Source: JAURNZ01 sp036337715 | Lineage (GTDB): Bacteria > Pseudomonadota > Gammaproteobacteria > Comchoanobacterales > Comchoanobacteraceae | Direction of reading: 5' to 3' | NCBI GenBank assembly: GCA_036337715.1 | Contig: JAYZDS010000009.1 | Location: forward strand, 128,892-192,891 | DNA length: 64,000 bases | In this document: piece after piece, positions 34,487 to 41,886 of the stretch | How positions within the stretch are numbered: position 1 is the first letter of the stretch | Layout of the letters: every line of letters starts with the position of its first letter | Made by a program: the position numbers and the translations under genes | Notes under the pieces: generated by a model | Told to the model about the DNA's origin: nothing | The model's input: only the letters and a program-made list of their open reading frames with translations | The model's database searches: none

Positions 34487-34651
34487 ATGCAAAAATACAT
34501 TTGTTTAATCTGTGGTTATGTTTATGATCAGGATGTTGGGGCCCCGGACGACGGGATAGCGCCTGGAACAGCCTGGGAAGACGTGCCTGAAGATTGGGTC
34601 TGTCCCGATTGCGGAGCAATGAAAAACGATTTTGAAATGATTCCAACTTAG
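34487..34651 (+). CDS. Rubredoxin
   Basis: A 54-residue one-iron electron carrier starting MQKYICLICGYVYDQDVG and ending VCPDCGAMKNDFEMIPT. The two CxxCG knuckles (CLICG, CPDCG) and the acidic middle with GIAPGTAWEDVPEDW are the complete rubredoxin signature. The gene is divergent from hemL and lies 7 bases before the alpha/beta hydrolase. It usually passes electrons to oxygen- or peroxide-reducing enzymes or alkane hydroxylases; no such partner is nearby. Confidence 0.97.
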   Translation: MQKYICLICGYVYDQDVGAPDDGIAPGTAWEDVPEDWVCPDCGAMKNDFEMIPT

Positions 34652-34658
34652 ACCCATC

Positions 34659-35243
34659 ATGTCTGTTTACCTGCTGAATAATAAATTTAACATTGAATAT
34701 GAATTCCATCAGGGTGAGAATGGACAGACCATTGTTATTTTTCATCCACATCCCTTATACGAGGGGACCATGATGAATAAGGTGATAACAACAAGTAGTA
34801 TCGCCGCAAAACAGTTAGGATATAGTTTTTTGAGATTTAATTATCCTGGTGTTGGGAATTCTGATGGTTTTTTTGGCTTTGGCTATCATGAGGCATGTCA
34901 AGCATTAGGTCTGATGTCTGAAATAATCAATGAACCAATTAAATATCTCATTGGTTTTTCTTTTGGTTGCAATGTCATTCAATATGTATGGCAACAACAA
35001 AAAGAAAAAACACCAACCATATGGATTGGCGCATCCATTAATGAAACACTCTCAAGTTTGTCAGAGCTTGCAAGTGTTAAGGGTTGGATTCATGGCGAAG
35101 TGGATTTACTTTGTCCTTATTCAAAGGCAATGCTTTTTGCGAAAGAGAAAAACATCCAGCTACATGGTGTATCAAATGCAGATCACTTTTTTAATGGACA
35201 ACAAATTGTTTTAAGAGAAACCTTAAAAGAGTTAATCGTTTGA
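34659..35243 (+). CDS. Alpha/beta hydrolase, COG2945 type
   Basis: A 194-residue serine hydrolase of the small bacterial group with HPHPLYEGTMMNKV near the N-terminus and a RFNYPGVGNSDG block. The nucleophile elbow is GFSFGCNV, with Ser in the usual place. A late ADHFF supplies the catalytic His. The substrate is unknown. It is followed without a gap by the PQ-loop gene (the stop overlaps the TTG at 35240) and then by an acyl-CoA ligase, suggesting lipid- or ester-related work. Confidence 0.8.
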   Translation: MSVYLLNNKFNIEYEFHQGENGQTIVIFHPHPLYEGTMMNKVITTSSIAAKQLGYSFLRFNYPGVGNSDGFFGFGYHEACQALGLMSEIINEPIKYLIGFSFGCNVIQYVWQQQKEKTPTIWIGASINETLSSLSELASVKGWIHGEVDLLCPYSKAMLFAKEKNIQLHGVSNADHFFNGQQIVLRETLKELIV

Positions 35244-35248
35244 AATTA

Positions 35249-35863
35249 ATGATTGCACAATCTGCATTAAACTTAGCCGTTATTATTTATGTTGTTCAAT
35301 TAGTGCCACAATTGTGGCGCACCGCATCACAAAAAAAAATGACCGATCTAAGTATGACAATGATACGTTTTGTTTGGTTAGGTTGGATCATGGATGTACT
35401 TTACGCAAAACTGTATGCCATGCCAATGCAGTATTTTGTTGTTAGTTACTTGGGGCTATCGCAAACGATGCTTTGGCTCTTTTTATTGTTCAATAGAAAG
35501 CAAATAGACAAAAAAGAACTAACTTCACTGTGCTTCTGTGTCTGTTGTTTGATCTTCAGTCCGATCAAGTGGGTAATGAAATTAAAGTTTTTTCCAATCC
35601 TTTCGATAGGTCAACTTTGCTTTTGGGTTTGTTGGTGTAGTCAGCTAGCACGTTCTTTTGTTTATAAATCTGCAAATGACATTAGTTTGCTTTCTCTGTT
35701 TTTAAGTTTAGTTGGCTCGTGTTGTTCTTTGATTGCAGGCTTTATTTTGGGATGGGAAATGCAATATATAATCAATTTAATATTGGTGGTCATTTTCCAT
35801 ATGATTATCTTTTTAATGCTTTCTTACTATCGGTCGATAATTAAACAAAGCACTTCCTATTAA
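35249..35863 (+). CDS. PQ-loop repeat membrane protein
   Basis: A 204-residue protein with about seven membrane spans. Two PQ-loop-like repeats are visible: VQLVPQLWRTASQKKMTDLS near the N-terminus, and CSQLARSFVYKSANDISLLS in the second half with Pro replaced by Leu. PQ-loop proteins include eukaryotic lysosomal cystine and amino-acid exporters and bacterial SemiSWEETs. The cargo here cannot be told. The start may be ATG 35249 or TTG 35240. Confidence 0.65.
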   Translation: MIAQSALNLAVIIYVVQLVPQLWRTASQKKMTDLSMTMIRFVWLGWIMDVLYAKLYAMPMQYFVVSYLGLSQTMLWLFLLFNRKQIDKKELTSLCFCVCCLIFSPIKWVMKLKFFPILSIGQLCFWVCWCSQLARSFVYKSANDISLLSLFLSLVGSCCSLIAGFILGWEMQYIINLILVVIFHMIIFLMLSYYRSIIKQSTSY

Positions 35864-35911
35864 ACAGTCTATAATAAAAATAAGAGACGACAAAAAGGAA
35901 GGGGTCGCTTC

Positions 35912-37519
35912 ATGAAAAGTCAATTTGATCATATAGGTTTATATTTTTCGCATTATGCGCAAGAATTTCGTGACCATCCCATGATCAAGTTTTATGGGAA
36001 AACATTTAAATACAGTGATGTTTATCGACACGCACAGGCTTTAGCTTATTTTTTATCAAATGAACTTTCCCTCAATCCCGGGACGCGCATTGGGATCATG
36101 GTACCAAACACCCCCCAATTTGCAGTTGTTTTTTTAGCTGCCCAACTATGTGGTTTAATAACCGTTGCTATCAACCCTTTGTATACAAAAAGAGAAGTCA
36201 AACAGATTATGGAGCATGCTGACATACGTTGTATGTTTGTGATCGATTTTAAGGCACATATTGTAGCCCAATCGATAAAAGGGTTAAAACACCAACCTGT
36301 TGTGATAACAACTGCGATGGGTGATATGTTATCACGCTTCAATTCATTTATTATGAAGGTTGTTTTAAGGATTTTTAAAAACCAAAAATCTTATAAAGAC
36401 AAAGCTTTCTTGAAATTCAACGAAGTCATTAAGCGCTTTAAACATAAGAAAGTAAAATGTGTCAAACGTCAAAGAAGTGATCTTGCTATGCTTCAATATA
36501 CAAGTGGTACAACTGGAAAAGCCAAGGGTGTGATGTTATCTCATCAAAATATATTATCCAATATAGACCAGGTCAATGTTGCATTTTCAAAAATGGGAAT
36601 CAAAGACGGCTCTAAGCAATTATTAGTTTTGCCTTTTTTTCATATTTATGGGTTGAGCGTTTTTCTCAATGGAATAAAACATAGTTTATTTGGGGTGCTC
36701 GTATCGAATCCAAAAGATACAGGGGTTTTAATTAAAACGCTAGACCAAGAAAAGCCTGAAATTATTCCAATTATTAATACGCTTATGGTTAATTTGATGC
36801 AATCTAAAAAGTTTAAAAAGATAGACTTCTCATGGTTGAAAGTCACTATTACAGGCGGAATGGCAACACAAGCAACGGTTGCAAATGATTGGCAAAAAAT
36901 AACAGGCTGTGTTGTTAATCAAGGTTATGGGTTATCTGAAACAGCACCAATTGTTTCTATTACGACGTATCAGCAACATGATAAATTTTTAAGCCATGTT
37001 GGAAAGCCGCTAGCTGGAACAACGGTAAAGTTTATAGACAATAAAGGCAAATGTGTGAAGACAGGTCATGTAGGAGAGCTTTGTGTTAAGGGCCCTCAGG
37101 TGATGCATGGCTATTGGCGCTCGTTGAAGGAAACCGCAGCTGTACTTAAAAATGGATGGTTTAGAACTGGCGACCTTGCATATTTAGATGAATGTGGCAA
37201 CCTGAAAATAGTAGATCGCATCAAAGATATGATTGTTGTTTCTGGTTTTAATGTATTCCCTAGTGAAGTAGAAAAAGTACTTAACCAACACGAGCAAATT
37301 ATAGAAACAGCTGTAGTTGGAAGCAAAGACAATGAGGATAATGAAGTGGTTAAAGCATTTGTTGTTGTCAAAGGTGCTATTTCTGAGCAAGATTTAAAAG
37401 TATTTTGCAAAGAGTCATTGGCTGCTTACAAGGTCCCATCAGTCATAACATTTGTTGATGAAATACCTAAAAGCCATGTTGGCAAGGTACTCAAAAGATC
37501 ACTTAAGCAAGCTGTTTAA
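35912..37519 (+). CDS. Long-chain fatty acid-CoA ligase-like AMP-forming synthetase
   Basis: A 535-residue ANL-superfamily enzyme. The P-loop-like YTSGTTGKAKGVMLSH lies near 195, GYGLSETAPI near 338, WFRTGDLAYLDECGNLKIVDRIKDMIVVSGFNVFPSEVEKVL starts near 415, and the catalytic Lys motif KSHVGKVLKR is at the end. The closest well-known relative by pattern is FadD. A GGAAGGGG ribosome-binding region precedes the ATG. Its 3' end overlaps convergent rnt by 4 bases. It probably activates fatty acids, perhaps host-derived. Confidence 0.88.
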   Translation: MKSQFDHIGLYFSHYAQEFRDHPMIKFYGKTFKYSDVYRHAQALAYFLSNELSLNPGTRIGIMVPNTPQFAVVFLAAQLCGLITVAINPLYTKREVKQIMEHADIRCMFVIDFKAHIVAQSIKGLKHQPVVITTAMGDMLSRFNSFIMKVVLRIFKNQKSYKDKAFLKFNEVIKRFKHKKVKCVKRQRSDLAMLQYTSGTTGKAKGVMLSHQNILSNIDQVNVAFSKMGIKDGSKQLLVLPFFHIYGLSVFLNGIKHSLFGVLVSNPKDTGVLIKTLDQEKPEIIPIINTLMVNLMQSKKFKKIDFSWLKVTITGGMATQATVANDWQKITGCVVNQGYGLSETAPIVSITTYQQHDKFLSHVGKPLAGTTVKFIDNKGKCVKTGHVGELCVKGPQVMHGYWRSLKETAAVLKNGWFRTGDLAYLDECGNLKIVDRIKDMIVVSGFNVFPSEVEKVLNQHEQIIETAVVGSKDNEDNEVVKAFVVVKGAISEQDLKVFCKESLAAYKVPSVITFVDEIPKSHVGKVLKRSLKQAV

Positions 37520-38124
37520 ACTTTATATTTAGTATGATTTACGATGTGACAAAAAAGTTTTGCTGTTTGCTCAACGTCATATAAAGCTGAGTGTGCAGCG
37601 CTCGCATCATATCCAATCTTAGAGACTTGAAGCGCTTTTGCTAAAACAGTTTCTCCTAAAGCTAATGCGGAGAGTGTTGCGGTATCAAATGTACTAAATG
37701 AATGAAACATAAATTTAATGTTGTGTCTTTGACAAGCAGCCAATAAAAAAGAATGGTCAAAACTCGCATTGTGCCCGACTAAAATTGCTTTTTGACAGCC
37801 AGTTTCACTTAACTTGATTTTTACAAATTCAGCAAGCTTCTCCATAGCCACGCTCTCTTCCAAAGCAAACCTAAAAGGATGAAAGGGCTTTATTTGGTTA
37901 AACGCTAAGGCATCTTCATCTAAATTAGCGCCCTTAAAGGGCAGTATGTGTTCATGCCAAGTGGTTTCTTCTTCTATCAACCCCTCTTTGTTCATGATGA
38001 TATTAATGGCTGCAACCTCTAACAGAGCATCTTTATGGGCATTGAAGCCTGCTGTCTCTACGTCGACAACGACAGGTAAGAACCCTCTGAATCGTTTTTT
38101 TATTAATGATGACATGCTTGGCAT
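37516..38124 (-). CDS. rnt: Ribonuclease T
   Basis: A DEDD-family 3' exoribonuclease that trims tRNA and other stable RNAs. The start is placed at ATG 38124 (MPSMSSLIKKRFRG; 38115 also possible), matching the usual RNase T start before RFRGFLPVVVDVETAGFNA. The longer open frame to 38232 runs through a minus-strand terminator at 38150-38178, so it is not the true start. Further signatures are the Exo II region LVGHNASFDHSFL and Exo III SAAHSALYDVEQTA. The length of 202 residues is normal. Confidence 0.93.
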   Translation of the reverse strand: MPSMSSLIKKRFRGFLPVVVDVETAGFNAHKDALLEVAAINIIMNKEGLIEEETTWHEHILPFKGANLDEDALAFNQIKPFHPFRFALEESVAMEKLAEFVKIKLSETGCQKAILVGHNASFDHSFLLAACQRHNIKFMFHSFSTFDTATLSALALGETVLAKALQVSKIGYDASAAHSALYDVEQTAKLFCHIVNHTKYKV

Positions 38125-38149
38125 CATAGCACTGGCAAAGAATTTTTCC

Positions 38150-38178
38150 AAATAAAAAGGGTTCTTTTTAAAGAACCC
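38150..38178 (-). terminator. Rho-independent terminator between the GT51 gene and rnt
   Basis: On the minus strand, GGGTTCTTT pairs with AAAGAACCC (38159-38178), a perfect 9-bp palindromic arm, followed immediately by TTTTTATTT (38158-38150). It ends leftward transcripts from the GT51 gene just before the real rnt start. Confidence 0.75.
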
Positions 38179-38283
38179 AGGTGAATTATTATTGTCTAAA
38201 TATGAGCATGTTGTTGTTATGTTGACCATCATAAAAGAGTTTTATTAAGGAAACCTTAAGAAATAAAAATTAATAAATTTTGG

Positions 38284-38988
38284 TTAGTGTGAGGCTCTAA
38301 GCTCTAATGGCATATTGAAAGATATACAATATGATGAGGGGGTAATTATTTTCAGAGCTAATAACCGAATTAAAATCTCATTTCTTTTTTGCATAATTTT
38401 TTCTGGGTTTAGAATTGGTGTCACATGTGCAGGTGCAGGTGGAATACCGGCTAGTATGGCTGCCTCAGACACATTGAGGTCATAAACATTTTTTCCAAAA
38501 TAAAATTGTGCAGCCTGTTTGATGCCATGAACGTTGTGGCCTAAATAAACTTCATTCAAATATAGGGTTAAAATATCATCTTTTGAAAAAGTATTTTCTA
38601 TTTTTCGAGCAATTAAAATCTCATTGAACTTGCGTGTATACGTTTTTTTATTAGTTAAATAAGTGTTTCTCGCTAATTGCATTGTGATCGTGCTACCACC
38701 TTGGCGTTTTTGGCCTGTTTTAAAAAGTATTTTAGCTGCCCTGGAAAGTGAAGAGTAATCGACGCCTCTGTGGGTGTAGAAAAAATTATCTTCCGCAACA
38801 ACAAAGGATTTCTTTACGTGCTCGGGTATTTTTTCACTTGGGATAAAGTTTGGACTGTGATTAATCTTATAAAGAAATGATTCGAGTTTACCCATATCTG
38901 GGATGAAAAAATAAAAGTATATTGTAAATACACTCAGACTGAGTGCCATAAAAATAAAGAATCTTGGTACAAACGTATTGAGAGACAT
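38284..38988 (-). CDS. Stand-alone GT51 peptidoglycan glycosyltransferase, PBP1A-like
   Basis: A 234-residue protein with one N-terminal membrane span (about 9-29) and a complete GT51 domain. The catalytic Glu66 is in VVAEDNFFYTHRGVD, the GGSTITMQLARN block is at 97-108, and LYLNEVYLGHNVHGIKQAAQFYFGK and LAGIPPAP follow. The wording matches class A PBP1A (FYxHxGVD, LYLNxxYLG), not MtgA (FxxHxGFD, YLNxxExG). It ends just where a PBP1A would continue to its transpeptidase domain. It therefore looks like a PBP1A reduced to its polymerase part, or an independent single-domain enzyme. A terminator follows, and no transpeptidase frame is present downstream. Confidence 0.85.
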   Translation of the reverse strand: MSLNTFVPRFFIFMALSLSVFTIYFYFFIPDMGKLESFLYKINHSPNFIPSEKIPEHVKKSFVVAEDNFFYTHRGVDYSSLSRAAKILFKTGQKRQGGSTITMQLARNTYLTNKKTYTRKFNEILIARKIENTFSKDDILTLYLNEVYLGHNVHGIKQAAQFYFGKNVYDLNVSEAAILAGIPPAPAHVTPILNPEKIMQKRNEILIRLLALKIITPSSYCISFNMPLELRASH

Positions 38989-39015
38989 GTCATACTTGTT
39001 TTAATATAAAAAATA

Positions 39016-41124
39016 ATGATAAGCAATAAAAAACAATTAAATGTAGCAAAAGTACTCGTTTTTCGAACTGGTGGGCGGGCATTCGATTATTTAGCAGATA
39101 ACCTTGAAGCGGGCATTATTGTGAAAGTCCCTTTTGGTAAGCAGACAACTTTCGGCTTAGTAATTGAGACATCTACAACATCTGCTGTATCAAAGTCTAA
39201 ATTAAAAGCTGTGATTGAGTTTTTGCCAGAGCCGTTTAGGTTAACTCAATTTCAATTAGAGCTATCCTTTTGGATGGCTCAATATTATCATGACAATGTT
39301 TATGTCTACCAGTCCATGATGCTGCCAAAGACTATTAAACAAGGAAAAATAAAGCCTTTTTTTCCACAGGATCAGTATGCGTTTACCCTGCAGACTGTGA
39401 AAAAACTGTCGACCAGACAACAGGCATGTATTGAATGGCTTAAAAGCATTCAATGTCATAGAATCTCTCATGAGGCATTATTGGCTGAAGGTTTTGGTGA
39501 ATCAACCATAAAAAGCTTAATAAAAGTTGGTTTTCTGACTGTTGTGACAGACCCGATCCCTTTGCCATATAAACTATCTGAAACGCAAGAGAAAGCTTAT
39601 CAAAAAATCAGCGCAAACCACCACTGTTCTGTGTTACATGGTGTCACAGCTAGCGGTAAAACCTATGTGTATTTGTCACTAATCAAAGACGCCATTGCTG
39701 AACGGGGACAAGTACTTGTATTGGTGCCAGAAATAGGTCTAACCCCGCAAACAACTGCAAAGTTGCGTCAGCACCTTAAAGCAAACTCTGTTTATTGGCA
39801 CTCGCAGCTTTCAGATGGTCAAAAGTCTAGTATCTGGGGTGCAGTATATGATAAGAGTGTTGAAGTTGTTATCGGTACCCGCTCAGCGTTATTTTTACCG
39901 TTTAAAAACCTTAAATTAATCATTGTTGATGAAGAGCATGATATGTCTTTCTATCAACAAAATAGACCATATTTTTCAGTTCGTGATTTGGCTGTATTGA
40001 TATCAAAAAAACTTAATATTAAATCAGTTTTAGGTACTGCAACGCCTTCACTAGAAACGTTTAATAATGTCATTCAAAGTCGTTATCAGTATGTTGATTT
40101 AGCAAATACATTTAAAGGACGTGAAGTCGGTTGGCATGTTGTGGATGCTCGGAGACAACGTTTGGATTTTGGAATAGCTCCTGAAATTATCAATCAAGTA
40201 AAATCAAGTTTAGAAAAGGGTAATCAAGTATTGTTTTTTTTAAACAGAAGAGGGTATGCGCCCATTACTTTGTGTCATGGGTGTGGTTGGGTATACGTGT
40301 GCGAACAGTGTGATGTAAAATTAACTTACTCAAAAAGCAAGTCATCGTATAGTTGTCACTTATGTCAAAAAAAGTATCAACCCATTGAGGTTTGTTCAAA
40401 CTGTGGTTCTGATGCTTTGGTTAAAGTTGGCCAAGGAACAGAGAAGCTTGAAGACAGTTTGGGTAAAATTTTTCCTAATATCGATATCTTGAGGGTTGAT
40501 GCAGACACTACCTCGACGATCAGTCAGTGGGCAAAGGTCCGTCATAAAATTTTATCTGGTGAGCCAATGATTATTGTTGGGACGCAAATGCTTGCCAAGG
40601 GTCATGATTTTCCAAATCTAACAGATGTAATTGTGTTAGATGCTGATTATGCATTACATGCAACAGATTTTCGCTCTATTGAGCGCTGGGGGCAAAGGCT
40701 GAAACAAGTTGCAGGTCGATGTGGCAGGGGCGATCATGAAGGTCGCGTTTGGGTGCAAACACACTTGCCTAATCACCCTGCGCTTGAAAAACTACAGCAG
40801 AGTAATTATGATGAATTTGCGAATTATTTATTAAATATGCGCAATGATGCTCAGTGGCCCCCCAATCATTTCTTGGCAAAAATAAAGTTGGTTGCCAATA
40901 CACTGGCCTCATTAGAAAAGGAGTTGAATCAAATAATACAATCTAACCTCGAAAATATAGAGTTTATAGGGCCAATTTTCCCAGCAATTCAAAAGCGATT
41001 GAACCAATTTCATGGATACGTATTATTAAAGGCTACTAAAAGGTTACATCTTGCTAACGCTTGTCGAGAAATGGTTCAAAAACAATACCGAGTTGAAATA
41101 GACCCACAGGACCTTGAAGCATGA
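39016..41124 (+). CDS. priA: Primosomal replication restart helicase PriA
   Basis: It recognises stalled forks and loads DnaB. The 702-residue protein has an N-terminal 3' DNA-binding domain (1-100). The helicase core has Walker A GVTASGKT near 208 and the DEEH box (IVDEEHD) near 302, then the zinc region CHGCGWVYVCEQCD ... CHLCQKKY ... CSNCGSD near 419-470. The last helicase block is QVAGRCGRG. Its stop overlaps the hda start by 4 bases. Confidence 0.96.
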   Translation: MISNKKQLNVAKVLVFRTGGRAFDYLADNLEAGIIVKVPFGKQTTFGLVIETSTTSAVSKSKLKAVIEFLPEPFRLTQFQLELSFWMAQYYHDNVYVYQSMMLPKTIKQGKIKPFFPQDQYAFTLQTVKKLSTRQQACIEWLKSIQCHRISHEALLAEGFGESTIKSLIKVGFLTVVTDPIPLPYKLSETQEKAYQKISANHHCSVLHGVTASGKTYVYLSLIKDAIAERGQVLVLVPEIGLTPQTTAKLRQHLKANSVYWHSQLSDGQKSSIWGAVYDKSVEVVIGTRSALFLPFKNLKLIIVDEEHDMSFYQQNRPYFSVRDLAVLISKKLNIKSVLGTATPSLETFNNVIQSRYQYVDLANTFKGREVGWHVVDARRQRLDFGIAPEIINQVKSSLEKGNQVLFFLNRRGYAPITLCHGCGWVYVCEQCDVKLTYSKSKSSYSCHLCQKKYQPIEVCSNCGSDALVKVGQGTEKLEDSLGKIFPNIDILRVDADTTSTISQWAKVRHKILSGEPMIIVGTQMLAKGHDFPNLTDVIVLDADYALHATDFRSIERWGQRLKQVAGRCGRGDHEGRVWVQTHLPNHPALEKLQQSNYDEFANYLLNMRNDAQWPPNHFLAKIKLVANTLASLEKELNQIIQSNLENIEFIGPIFPAIQKRLNQFHGYVLLKATKRLHLANACREMVQKQYRVEIDPQDLEA

Positions 41125-41810
41125 CTTTCTCCAGAGATGATCAACAATTATTGGCATTTGATCATGGCATAATGACGGAATTTGATAATTTTATCGCGTT
41201 AAAAGCACACCAGCCTATCGTTAACCATTTAAAAAATCTAAATGTTGGAGAGCATGTTTATATATTTGGTGAAAAAAGTTCTGGACGTTCTCATCTTGCA
41301 AAAGCAATGTGTGTTTATCATACAAACCGTCGAAGCTTATATTTGCCATTATCAGAATTAAAATTTTTGGACAAGCGCATGCTGGAGGGGATCAATCAAG
41401 TTGATTTAATATGTGTTGAAGACATTGATCTTTTAGTGGACAACCCGGTGCAGCAAGTCATATTGTTTGATTTAATTAATTTATGTAAGGCCTACAATGT
41501 ATCAATGCTTATAACTGCTAGATTTAAGCCAGCGAATATGGATAATTGGCTCCCAGATTTAAAAACACGATTACAAGCAATGTGTTGTTGGCAATTGCCA
41601 CAAATGATGGATGATGAAAAAGCAATTATTTTAGAATTTTGGTTGAAAAAGCAAAATATGTTTTTAGAGCCAGAAATCATCCATTACGTCTTTAAAAACA
41701 TCACTAGAGATTTAAAAGAAAGTAAAGATTTATTAGAGTCTTTTGCAAGACACTGTATGAAAATAAAAAAAACACCAAATATCAAAGCCATAAAGGAATA
41801 TTCAGGCTAA
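41121..41810 (+). CDS. hda: Hda-like DnaA regulatory inactivator
   Basis: A 229-residue AAA+ protein related to DnaA domain III without the DNA-binding domain. The altered P-loop is GEKSSGRSHLAKA, and the Walker B-like segment is ICVEDIDLL. A sensor region PDLKTRLQAMCCWQLPQMMDDEKAIIL follows, typical of Hda. It promotes hydrolysis of DnaA-ATP together with the sliding clamp. A clamp-binding QLLAF motif lies near the N-terminus (QQLLAFDH). It is coupled to priA. Confidence 0.9.
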   Translation: MTFSRDDQQLLAFDHGIMTEFDNFIALKAHQPIVNHLKNLNVGEHVYIFGEKSSGRSHLAKAMCVYHTNRRSLYLPLSELKFLDKRMLEGINQVDLICVEDIDLLVDNPVQQVILFDLINLCKAYNVSMLITARFKPANMDNWLPDLKTRLQAMCCWQLPQMMDDEKAIILEFWLKKQNMFLEPEIIHYVFKNITRDLKESKDLLESFARHCMKIKKTPNIKAIKEYSG

Positions 41811-41886
41811 AACAAATAATGATGCTATAATAGGTATCTAAGGAAAACGCTCTTGAAAAGGAAGCGGCAATAAATGGAATTTTAAT

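Noticed and set aside
34485..34751. An 88-codon minus-strand frame
   Set aside because: It covers the rubredoxin gene and the hydrolase start, both strongly supported on the plus strand.
38245..38259. Hairpin TTAAGG-AAA-CCTTAA downstream of the GT51 gene
   Set aside because: The stem is perfect but no T-run follows on either strand; the terminator at 38150-38178 is a better candidate.
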